This document shows positions 39,201-49,940 of a DNA stretch of 59,380 nt, piece after piece. The position numbers were made by a program, and so were the translations under genes. The notes under the pieces are model-generated. The model saw nothing but the letters and a program-made list of their open reading frames with translations, was not told where the DNA came from and did not search any database. The DNA comes from Tubiluchus corallicola (taxonomy: Eukaryota; Priapulida; Priapulimorpha; Priapulimorphida; Tubiluchidae). How positions within the stretch are numbered: position 1 is the stretch's first letter; each line of letters starts with the position of its first letter. The stretch covers positions 1-59,380 of the forward strand of contig JAQGDQ010001148.1 of assembly GCA_030141605.1 (NCBI GenBank). Direction: 5' to 3'.

Positions 39201-41698
39201 ACAGCAATGTTAAACCAACCAGGTGCGCTCTCGTACCTGTGAAAAACAAAAGCATAAACGTAAATGATCTGTATAATATTTTAAAATTTGGATGTACAGG
39301 TAGAGGCGCATTATAAAGTGTTACTAAAAAATTTATACCCCATAAAATCGAATGCAACTTTTGAAATCGATGTAATAGCGACAAATAAATTATCGATTTT
39401 TGCAAATGTTGCAGCAGATCACTGGCATTTACGATTAAAACCGATACAGAAAAATCTTTTGTGAAACGAATTCAAAGACCTCGTCAGAATCACAGCTTCT
39501 TCATAGTGTTAAGCGGAACAATGAATTCAACTGCAGCTATAATGCTAGTTAAATTAGATTATTGTACGGACATTGCTAAGAACACTTCTGTTCTGTGGCT
39601 CATCTTCGTGTATTACTCTTGACAAAGACTTAAGTTCCGGTCCCACTACAATCACTGAGAGAGATGATTCTTACGAGCTAATTAAACTGCATATTGATAT
39701 CTTTTTGGTTTTTATTAATATTAATTAGGCAGAAGCTGATATCAATCAGCAGGTAAATCTGGTTTTTTTGTTAATTCGTTCGTCTATAATGTTGTTTTTA
39801 TCAACTACATTTTCTGCCTTTTCCTTGACGCCTTTTGTAGGTTTGATGCGCAAGTTGTTTCTAAATGTTGGTAAAAATGTTGGCAAATACATTTGCTGAC
39901 TAAAACAGTTTTACAGCCACTCCTGGGAACATCTACATTTGACAGTTTCTCGCACCTTGTTTAATTCTGCAAAAGTCACATCACTGATATATATGTACGT
40001 CTAGCTGACATTGTTCACAGAAGAACAAGTTACTCCAATTTGACCCATACCCCACTCACAGAAAAGCAAGTTACCCCACACACTAAAGAACAAATTACCC
40101 CAATTTGACACTTACCCCACACATAGAAGAAAAGCTTACTTCGATTCAAACGTGCCCCACCCACAGAAGAACAAATTACTCCAGTTTAACACTTAACCAT
40201 CCCACAGAAGAACAAGTTGCTTCTATCTGGTACTTACCCGACCACACAATGAGCAGCGGTTAGAAAGTATCTGGTACTTACCCGACCACACAATGAGCAG
40301 CGGTTAGAAAGTATCTGGTACTTACCCGACCACACAATGAGCAGCGGTTAGAAAGTATCTGTCACTAATGATGGAAACGCCACATCGGAAAGAGCCAATC
40401 ATGTACATAATACCCTGAAAAGAGAATAATGTCATGTAAATTAGTTTCTTCAAGCATGCGGTAAATCAAAACCAGTTATTTTCTTCTGTATATTAGAAGC
40501 AGAGCAGCTTCCTTCACGACAGACTTCACGGCGAATGAGTCGGCCTGAAATTCACTTTTCATCAATATAGAAATAAAAAAAGAATTAATAATAAAAACGA
40601 AAATTTGACACCTTGTAATTTGGTTAAGTTCTTGGAAATTGTTGACACAAATAACTGTCAATAGTTCTTGGTATTTCTGGCAGGCCCTTGCAGACTTTAA
40701 TAGAATATATTTTAAATTTTCCAGTACTTGCAATACCTGTGGATTTCTCACCCTTAAACTGCAATGAAATTCATTTTTTATTGGTTAGAACGGGTAATTG
40801 GTCCAACTTGGTATATGTCTGTGTCTGTGTGCTTGCAAGCATTAATACTAAAATAGCCACAGAGACAAACGTTCTATTGACTTATACACAATTAACCCAT
40901 TAGTTACGTTTTTTGGCTGTCATGGGTTGTGAGTAGCATTCATACTTGAAAGGGTGTGTGCTTTTTATCCTAGGTTTGACTCGACAGCTCACCCACTCTC
41001 AGTTAGTTATGTGTTCTAGACAAATACGGACACGTGTTATTTTCAGGTTTATTAGAATTGTCATTGCATCTGTGTTTTCACTGGCATCAGTCACTTGATT
41101 TGTGTTTTTAGATATTCTAGAGTGAAATGCTCACCATGAGAAAATGTGTTGCTGGTTCCTGCTACTTACCACACAATAGATTTTCTCTGTTGAATCTTTT
41201 ACCATGGCGAGATATTTTATTTCTTAAAATTAGTTCAACAAAATGATGCTATCGTAATTATTAATATTTTTTACTTTCAAAATAAGCACATCATATAAGA
41301 ATCACAGCAGTATCTAGAAAAAGCAGACAGCCTAACGTTCTAGCGCATACTGAAGCTAAATTAACACTAAATATAATAATTATATTTATGTATGTTTTAC
41401 CATATGAGGAAATTGATCTATGGTAGCTTCCTCACCAAACATGATTCTGGTGTCATCCTTGATAACTGAAACAAAAAAACATGATACACGTGTCTATAGA
41501 TCACGTCCAGGAAAATTCCATTGAGAAACTTGACAAGCAAAGTGACAAACATCCAAAAATGTTACCTTTTTATTATGAAAGTAATTAAGAAAAATTATAC
41601 TTACAGTTTGTTGGCAACCTGTGGCCACGGCCAAAAGGTTTTGCTGGAGCGCTGTAAACAGTGGCAACAAGTGCCAGTAGAATGATTGCAGACTTCAT
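36270..41698 (-). CDS. S1 serine protease zymogen with altered S1 pocket (protease 2)
   Basis: Seven minus-strand exons: 41698-41605, 41465-41401, 40414-40326, 39236-39158, 38613-38427, 38168-38017, 36431-36270. This gives 828 nt and 275 residues with the same phases (1,0,2,0,1,0) as protease 1. The start MKSAIILLALVATVYS is a signal peptide. Activation is at DDTR|IMFG, unusual because the usual IVGG is altered. The triad is His in LTAAHC, Asp in ENDVAIM and Ser in SGDSGS (not GDSGGP). Asp189 is kept (TDVCSGDS), but the position equivalent to Gly226 is Ser (IPSVFGRV). It may therefore retain trypsin-like preference with changed activity. Secreted, probably digestive; inhibitory or regulatory roles cannot be excluded. 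A TATA box lies at 41781-41774. Intron 3 begins with two extra copies of the exon 3 end and donor. Confidence 0.94.
37077..37801. repeat. 60-bp minisatellite in intron 6 of protease 2, 12 copies
   Basis: The unit is GATATCATTCAAGTAAATAA, then ACTGTAAGAAACATTTCTCA, then AGTAAGACAACTTGGTAAGT (60 bp), with very few differences between copies, suggesting recent spread. Decayed copies extend to about 37930. The 225-codon minus frame is a repeat artefact. Confidence 0.97.
40225..40356 (-). repeat. 44-bp triplication of the exon 3 end and splice donor of protease 2
   Basis: Three identical 44-bp units. On the minus strand each encodes the end of exon 3 (ACCGCTGCTCATTGTGTGG, the catalytic-His motif) followed by the donor GG|GTAAGTACC. 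Donors are at 40325, 40281 and 40237. Only the first (40325) keeps the reading frame; reading past it gives GTC GGG TAA, an immediate stop. Confidence 0.97.
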
Positions 41699-41773
41699 GT
41701 TTCTGGGAAACGTATTAACTCTTTCTCTGCTGGTCTACTACGGTGAGAGCAATTCATTAAGCTACTGACTACC

Positions 41774-41781
41774 TATTTATA
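41774..41781 (-). promoter_or_regulatory. TATA box of protease 2
   Basis: The minus strand reads TATAAATA about 76 bases before the ATG at 41698. Confidence 0.75.
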
Positions 41782-42540
41782 GTTGAACAAGTGGAAAAAA
41801 CGTGACAACTGATATCTGATTGATTGGTAATGACACAAAAAGTACATGTGAAAACACAGGTGTTACACATATTGATAGGACAGAACTAGCATCGCAAAAA
41901 TAACTGAGCTGTCTGGGTGTGTCTTTTAGCAAGTGAAATCAATCAGTTCCTGGTCAGAGCGTGGATGGGTGACAGTCGGGAAACTGTAAGGGTTATTTCA
42001 TACGCTTGCTTTTGTTTGCCTGTAGGAGAGAGAGATTGTTTGTTCAGACATATTGCTGCGCCGCTTGACTGGTTCATCTTAGAGTACCATCCATAGTAAC
42101 AAACTCAGATCAGATTAGTTTGAAGTCATAGTTTGTTTCAATGACTGATAAAACGTGCAGCATTGAAAATGTGGAATCACAAATTATGTGAAATCTCAAT
42201 AACTGACAGAGTTTATGATGAGAACAAACATGTGCGTTAGTGCGATTAGTGAAAAATCAATGACGTGATAACACTTTAATTTGTGATGAGGCAAAACCTT
42301 GAACACGAGAAACACCTGTCCCATTCACACCTGTTGTTTGCCAGAAAATAATCAGGTGTATTTCTTCTCATAGTTTTTTTTGGTCTGATGGGCAGTTTTA
42401 AATGAGGCAATTAAGTTAATATTCAATTTTATTAGTAACCAAATTAAGTTTAATGTTATTTTTCTTCAAAGAACTTTCAATCTAATTTTTGCAGAATTAG
42501 ATTTGCAGAAGAGAAGTATTCCATGCAGTATAATCTAGGG

Positions 42541-43049
42541 CAGGGGTGTGCAAATTATCTGACTAGCCGGGCCACATTAAACTTTCCCGCAATTCCTGCG
42601 GGCCACAGGCAGTTTGATCAAGGAGCCAAGTATAGAAAGTGTATCTATAGCCAAGTATAACCAAGTATATAATAACGATTTTTTTGCATCCGACCTGTGT
42701 ACATCATTACTACTACACTCAAGAAACTATTTTAGAAGTTATTAAAATTTATATTACAAACCATACATTTCTACTTTCAGGACAGATAGTGGTAATTCCA
42801 TTACAATGCATATTAGTAATGTGTATCACACAGTCTGTGTAGTACAGTGACATTAAGCTACAACCGTCTTGTAATGGTTAATGGCATCCGATCTAGTAGA
42901 AAAAACTACCCACACTATCTTTGGGATCGTGGCACGGGCTTCAGCTGGATACACTCAATTAATCGCTCGGGCCGCACTTTCATTAGGTTGACAAATCTCT
43001 TCGCGGGCCTCAAAAATTCTCCCGGCGGGCCGCAATTTGCACACCCCTG
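42541..43049. mobile_element. 509-bp hAT MITE with 8-bp TSD
   Basis: Perfect 16-bp terminal inverted repeats (CAGGGGTGTGCAAATT) are flanked by the direct repeat ATCTAGGG (42533-42540 and 43050-43057). Subterminal GC-rich GGGCC-type motifs occur at both ends. The CAGGGGTG start and the 8-bp duplication are typical of the hAT superfamily. The short open frame inside (ending in the right TIR) is not a gene. It lies in the spacer between divergent proteases 2 and 3. Confidence 0.92.
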
Positions 43050-43057
43050 ATCTAGGG

Positions 43058-43865
43058 TGAACAATCACAATGTCGGCCGGACATTCGCTACTCAAGGTGA
43101 TGGACAGCAGTAATAAAATATAAACTTTACGAGGTGCAAAAAAGGGGGAACACTTAGTTGTAGGAAAACTGGAGGAGATTACATCAGCTGATGTTTTCTT
43201 GTATCAAGCCACGGTTTATTTATCACGAAAACTTCACTTTAAATAGTTTAAAGCTTTGCAATGAGTTCTATAATTAAAAGGCAAAAAATGTTCTTTGCCC
43301 ATAATTTTTTTGTAGTTCATTTGAATGGGACCCTGTTAGTAAAAAAACGACATTAAGCATTGAACATTATTCTTTTTATTAACAAAATTAGCTCTCTTGA
43401 CTTGTCCAAACTTTTAGTTCCCAGAAAATCGACATTGAAGCTTTGGCACAGCAAGTAATAAAGTTTGCACACCTCCCATTCCGTTTCAGTGGTATTACTT
43501 TGGAATTCTTCTCCATTGAAGGGCTCGTGCGAAAATTGGTTTTACTTCTCATGGCGTAAAGTTAGCAGCATTCGTTGTGGACGCAAGGAGCAACAATAGA
43601 AATGAAAAACAACAGACGTTTTTTTAGAAGGAAATGTAATTAAAATTGCTTTAAGCTGCGTGTTTTAACTAACACCAGTGTTACACATCCAGTACTACAG
43701 TGTACTGTCTTAATTTGTTGAGAAAACGTTAGATGAATTTCACTGGCAGTTTTGTGAAAACTTTGTATGAAATGAGATCACGAAGCATAGGTGATCAATA
43801 TTTTGCATTAAAATGTTTAAAATGTCAGTAGTGACGTATAAATGATACATGTCACACGTTATTGT
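43058..43865. other. Intergenic, no gene recognised
   Basis: AT-rich spacer between the hAT MITE and the 54-bp array; no exon supported. Confidence 0.5.
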
Positions 43866-43869
43866 ATAC

Positions 43870-44210
43870 AAATGGCACTTGTCAAAAGTGTTGCTTATTT
43901 TCCATATAAATGATGCTAGTTAAGAGTGTTACTTGTCAAAAGTGTTATTTAGTTTGCGTATAAATAATGCTTGTTAAGAGTGTTACTTGTCAAAAGTGTT
44001 ACTTATTTTCCGTATAAATAATGCTTGTTAAGAGTGTTACTTGTCAAAAGTGTTACTTAGTTTGTCTATACATGATGCTTGTGAAGAATGTTACTTGTCA
44101 AAAGTGTTACTTAGTTTGTGTATACATGATGCTTGTGAAGAATGTTACTTGTCAAAAGTGTTACTTAGTTTGTCTATACATGATGCTTGTGAAGAATGTT
44201 ACTTTTGAGT
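43870..44210. repeat. ~54-bp minisatellite upstream of protease 3, 6-7 copies
   Basis: The unit contains AAGAGTGTTACTTGTCAAAA, GTGTTACTTAGTTTGTGTAT and AAATGATGCTTGTT. It ends about 430 bases before the protease 3 start codon. The 81-codon plus frame is a repeat artefact. A C-run of 14 follows at about 44430-44444. Confidence 0.93.
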
Positions 44211-44572
44211 GGTTTTACTTGAATTGCTGTGACAATAATATGCTTCTTTGGGGGAATGACACATGATGTGCGTAATACAAATATGTAATTTTCATATAAT
44301 TAGCTTCTTACAATGCATATTCTCGTAGTGACCACAGATATTTATATTGATAAACAATATCAGTAAATTATTAAAGTTATGGCCGTCCTTAGGAACTATT
44401 TTTTCGTAGGATGCCGATTTGACGTCAATCGCCCCCCCCCCCCCAGCCCTTTATTTAAACTTTATAGCAACTGTGACAAGTTGACATGAGAGGATAGCAT
44501 ATGCTGAGATGGCAGATTAGATTGAGAAGTTAAGTCGTGAGTAAGATAGTGAAAGGATGTGATAAGACTCGG

Positions 44573-44579
44573 CATAAAA
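44573..44579 (+). promoter_or_regulatory. TATA-like box of protease 3
   Basis: CATAAAA about 65 bases before the ATG at 44640, at a spacing similar to that of the TATA boxes of proteases 1 and 2. Confidence 0.6.
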
Positions 44580-44639
44580 GAGGACGGAGTCTTAGTAGCA
44601 GCATCAACTGTTGACTCTAAACCACAGTGAGACATCAAC

Positions 44640-47600
44640 ATGAAGCTGCTACTGATCTTCGCTCTAGTTGGAGCTGCCTTGGCTTTCCCAAACAGGCGTA
44701 AGTATTAAAATTTCTTTTCTAATTAAATTATTCTAACTGTTCAAATCTGTGTGCTTATTATGTAGTTTCACTTTTTGTCGATTTCACAAAAGATTTCATT
44801 AATTTGGCAGCAAATGTTTTAAATTTTATTTATATTAAAACGAGCTTAAACACTTGATTAGTGTAGTAGCTATAAAACCTTTTTCTTTCAGCAATTGTGC
44901 AGAGATTTGATGATACGAGAATTGTTGACGGTTCTCCAGCTGAGCTAGGAGAAGTGCCATGGCAGGTAAGTGTCTAAAATCTCAGTTACCGTGCAGGGAG
45001 ATTACTTACTCTGAGTGAGAGATTTCAAAAACTATTCTTTTCCAGAATTATTCTTTTCCAGAAATTTTTTTCCACAAGGTTTTTTAACTGTAAGATGGTT
45101 GTTCATTTATTAACTTACAGTGGAATATTTTATTATTTAATTATGAAAGATAATTGGATTACTTCATAAATTTTAATTGTGCTTAGCTAATCATCTTTCC
45201 TCATTTGGTTGCTAAATTTTAATAATATCTACTTGTTTTATGTAATTACAGGGGTGGTTGGCTTGATGACCATTGGCCTTTTCACCACCCCATCTCCCCC
45301 ATCTCTATTTGTATGTTATTTTTATTTTGTAATTTTGTTTTTTTGCAGTGAGGGAGTTTAACAAATAAATTCTGTATTCTATTCTATTGTTGTAACAGGA
45401 ATGTGCACTGTGCAGTTTCGCCTTGATCACTTAGGTGTTTCTTATATCAGTGATTTATATGTTTCTTAGATGTTTCTCAGATCAATTAGATTTTTTACTG
45501 AAATTAACATAAAAACTGCAATTCCCGTTCTTGATGGATATCAGTTCTGTTTCCAGACCAAACAACTCCGATGCTCTTTGCAGTAACTTGACATTAACAT
45601 TAAAACACTGTACAAGACTTTTTCGTAGACACGAAATGTTCTTCATTTTTGTCTTTGTACTTAGGGAATTTTGTTCAGACTTGGCAGTTTCATTTGTGGA
45701 TGCTCTCTTCTTGATGAGCACAATGTGATCACAGCTGCCCACTGCGTTGACCCGTAAGTATAATTAAGATCAAGATTTTAGCCCTCTGGCACCGGTAATG
45801 GGGTGCAAAATTAACCCAACCGCACTCATTTCATTATATTAATATCCATTTACCAAAAACCTGACAAAAATCAAAATACATGTCATGTAGCCTTTAGCGG
45901 GTCTGTTACTTTCATTATAATATAATAATAATAATTTTTATAACTGTTTTCACTCAAGCGCCCGTATAGCGGTTATTTTGAATGTCTTCATTGTTTAATA
46001 TGAAATTCATTGTTTAATATGGGGACAAAATGAGAAATAAAATCAAATGCTAAACATTTTATGATACGTACTACCGTAATTACTTTGAAATTTACCGTAG
46101 TTATGGAAAAATGGCCTACATTAGGCCTTGGAAGCCAAAGTAAGTAAAGTAACGTGACTAACTTGATAAAATGCGTTCTGACGATTTCTGTCCTGTAATT
46201 CTTCATGTGTAAATTTAATACAGCATGGACTAATACAGCAAAGTAGCCAAAGATACGAGGTAGTCTCAGACACAAACAGAAGTAGTGCAGTATTTATGGC
46301 TGGGCAGCAATCACTCTGCATGCAATTATTCTCGTGATCATGAAAACTTTCTTTGTAATTCATCATTCATTTACCTGAGTAGCAACATTGTCATTCAGAC
46401 ATACACTTGGCTCATCATTGCGTCATACCTAATTTATTGTACATTACAACTTAAAATAGCTCATATTTTCTCGTTTAAGGTACCATAATTCACCAACTTA
46501 CTTCACGGCTGGATTTGGACGTATCACCCAGCAGCCCCAGTCTGGTGACCCCGCCAATATTCAAGTAAGTGTTGCTGATAACATTACCCTAACTATCAAT
46601 ACTCAATCCAATGTTGATGATATCATAACGCTAGCCATTAATATTAAAGACAATGTTGATGATAATGTTACACTAGCCATCAATATTTAAGCCAATGTTG
46701 ATGATAACATTGCACTAGCTATCTATATTCCAGCTAATGTTGATGATAACATTGCACTAGCTATCTATATTCCAGCTAATGTTGTTGATAACATTGCACT
46801 AGCTATCTATATTCCAGCTAATGTTGATGATAACATTGCACTAGCTATCTATATTCCAGCTAATGTTGATGATAACATTGCACTAGCTATCTATATTCCA
46901 GCTAATGTTGATGATAACATTGCACTAGCTATCTATATTCCAGCTAATGTTGATGATAACATTGCACTAGCTATCTATATTCCAGCTAATGTTGATGATA
47001 ATGTTACACTAGCCATCAATATTTAAGCCAATGTTGATGATAACATTGCACTAGCTATCTATATTCCAGCTAATGTTAACTATTTTGTTTAAACTGTAGA
47101 AATATTTTACTTTTGCCTTCTTTATTAACGATTGTCTCACCATCTGCAGTTTTACCAAGAGGAAAAAGATTGTTGTGGAAGTGAAATTATTTGTGTTTGA
47201 AAAACCAATTTGTTAGACTGTTTCAGGGCTTAACAGGTTTATTCACATAAAATTCTGTGACAATTCTGGAACAGTAAAAATTTTGACAAGGTATATTGCC
47301 ATAATACCGAATAATGAACAATGACAGAAACTTCTTACCTGGATTGAAGATTTAAATGTTTTTTCAGTTTACTCGCATCTTCAGACATGAAGAATACAGC
47401 AGCTCTCAAATCTACAATGATGTTGCCATTATGCACCCAGCTTCACCGATCCAGATGACGCAGCACATGAGTGGAATCCGCTTGGCAAGCGATGACAGCA
47501 TTCAATATGATGGATGGATGGGACGTACATCTGGATTTGGAAGAATCTATGGAGGTATTTTATTCATTATTCACCAAAACTGTTTAGACTGTCAGTAAGA

Positions 47601-49150
47601 AAAATCAAAGATGGAGTAGTACTGTCATTCAGGTTCAGGACTATTTTGACGTTTCAGCTTTTATATAATTTACATTACGAGCTGTAAGAAATCAGTAAAG
47701 TCAAAATGGACAATTAAGTCTTTTTGACCAGTTGCTTGGTCGGTTGGTTAAATGGTTAGAAAGACAATCGGCTGGTCTGGCAGTCACTCAGTCGATCTGT
47801 CTTTAGACAGGCACAAAGTTAACTAATCACTCAAACAAATTATCAACTAGTAAACTTAGCAATCATTCTGTTTCTGTTTTTCTTAAAACCACCAGCTTTA
47901 TTGCAGTACTTACTGATGTCAATATTCAACTATGCTTCTTTCACAGGCGGTCCAACATCAAATGTGCTGCTAAAGGGATACGACATGCCTATATTGTCCT
48001 ATGCTCAATGTCGGGCATACTGGGGTTCCTTTATTCAACCTGGAATGATTTGTGCTGGACAGGGATCGCCAACAGTTTGCAACGTAAGTATAACTTCTGC
48101 AATATTAGGATCATATGGGTTCTTATAGCAATTTGGTAAGAATGCAGAAAAGAAGGATAACGTCCCAGATTCAGTGATAGATTCAAGCTGTTGAATGCGT
48201 TTTCAGAGGTTATACATGTATCACAGGAGTCACTCCATGAGCTAAAGCACAAAAACCCTCCACATACATAAAACTTAACATAATCGTCTTGAAATTTTAC
48301 ATTACTAACGTACTGCCTTTTTCATACAGGGTTTGCGTCGGCAGTAACACTGTACAAAACATGTAATTTTAAACTCCCGCGTTAGAGGAAGCCATTTTGA
48401 TGATAAGTCTTGAAACAAGTTTAGATAACACCGAAAAAATAATCAGAGCATTCGTAGCGCACATGTCACTAACTAAGTAAAATTTTAAATTACTGTATCT
48501 ACTCAACAAAATAAAAAGTACGTTTACCAATTGGTGAAAACATTTTAAATAATTAATAATTTTCTTTTTTAGTTACCTGAAATTTTTCAAGAAGGTAATC
48601 AAAATGTTAAGTAATATAACTTTGCATTAATGGTTTTTTGGGACATCATTTAACATTTCCTTTTCTTCCCGTGATTAACGTTGTTCGTATATGACGTCAT
48701 GTTTTGGCGTGGTCGGAACAGTATTGCGGAAGATTTAAATTGAAATCAAACAAAAAATCCTCTCAGCGCGAGTACGATATACGCAAAAAATTGCTAAAAA
48801 GTTATACAATTTTTCAAGGCGATTTATCTGAAACCCTTTTTCAGGTACCCATTTTCTTGTCCTTTAAGTCTGTATATCTTGTTTTATCATTGAACACTGC
48901 TATTCGTTGACAGTAAGTTAAAAATGTGATATTTTTGGTATTCACCATTAAACTTATTCAGTAATTGATTCATGCTTTGTAGGGTGACAGCGGTGGTCCA
49001 CTGTGGGTAGTTGATACTGATAATCAACCAACTCTGGTCGGTGTAACCTCTTGGTCAGTTACTGGATGTCAGATCTCTGGACAAACTTATCCAGATGGAT
49101 GGGCAAGAGTTTCATTCTATTACGACTGGCTTCGTGCTCACATGCAGTAA
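44640..49150 (+). CDS. S1 serine protease zymogen, chymotrypsin/brachyurin-like pocket (protease 3)
   Basis: Seven plus-strand exons: 44640-44697, 44892-44965, 45665-45753, 46480-46564, 47368-47554, 47947-48083, 48983-49150. This gives 798 nt and 265 residues, all GT-AG, phases 1,0,2,0,1,0 as in the two minus-strand paralogues; exon 3 is 89 nt in all three. The start MKLLLIFALVGAALA is a signal peptide. Activation is at DDTR|IVDG. The triad is His in ITAAHC, Asp in YNDVAIM and Ser in NGDSGGP. Position 189 is Thr (SPTVCNGDS), 216 is Ser (TSWSVTGC) and 226 is Asp (YPDGWARV). A 189/226 exchange of the acidic residue is known from brachyurin-type collagenolytic proteases, so broad specificity is plausible but inferred. 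AATAAA signals lie at 49303 and 49329. Intron 4 starts with a minisatellite and intron 6 carries a dispersed repeat ending next to the exon 7 acceptor. Confidence 0.95.
46554..47079. repeat. 42-bp minisatellite at the exon 4/intron 4 junction of protease 3, ~12 copies
   Basis: The unit is GCTAATGTTGATGATAACAT plus TGCACTAGCTATCTATATTCCA. The most divergent, first copy begins inside exon 4 (CAATATTCAA) and spans the donor GTAAGT; later copies keep the surrounding bases but have lost the GT (for example AATATTTAAGCCAATG). Middle copies are almost identical. Confidence 0.9.
48364..48968. repeat. Dispersed repeat family 2, copy B (intron 6 of protease 3)
   Basis: Colinear with 33989-34700. Its right edge comes within about 15 bases of the exon 7 acceptor at 48982, so the polypyrimidine region of that acceptor may be partly repeat-derived. 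Confidence 0.88.
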
Positions 49151-49940
49151 ACAGCCTGACATAAACCAAAAATTTTGTTGAAAAGCAGATAAAAATAATT
49201 TTATTTTGTAAATTTTGGAAAAATTGGTATTTAAATAATTACGTCAAAATTTGTGAAGTTTCAAGCGAGACTATGTAACAATGAGAGTTTATGTAAAATG
49301 TAAATAAATTAGTTTTTGATGGTTCTGCAATAAAATAAATAATCTACATTTACTGTTTCAGTCTTTTATTTGCTTATGTATCGCACATTTAGGATTTATT
49401 AAATATCATAGCGTATCACTAATATATCACAAACCTGTCTGTACATGTACAGCACTAATTTAATTAATGGTGTAAGATACACTTGCGTTCTGTACAAAAC
49501 TTTCATCAGACCACCAGAGTCAACAGTGAAACCATTCAGTGATTTTTAGAGACTTGTTACCTGAAATTCAAAATAATTTCACATGTAAGTGACCAATCAG
49601 TGATCATTAACTAAACTGCATTAAAACTGCCTGTTTTGTTATTTTTATTTAGAAAGACCCACTGTAGCTTCTGGTTTTAACTACCTATATAGTTAACATT
49701 GCAGCTATCACACTTGCATTGATAAGCAACACCTTACGCCAAGAATGATGAAAGTTTGTCTTTAAAACAAACAGCTTGAGAAGCTAAAGGCTTTCCTAAT
49801 TGACTAACTAATTAATTAATATGTTGATTGATTGATTCATTCATTCATTCATTTTTATGTAATTCAGCATAAGCCATAAAAAACATACACATAAAATATT
49901 TCCAATAACCCAAAATATGGTGAAATTACTATGAAACTGA
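49151..49940. other. 3' region of protease 3 and spacer, no gene recognised
   Basis: 3' UTR with two AATAAA signals, then AT-rich spacer with a short ATTC/ATTG tract near 49810-49850. Confidence 0.5.

Noticed and set aside
42847-43050. 67-codon plus frame as a small protein
   Set aside because: Lies inside the hAT MITE and ends by translating its terminal inverted repeat.
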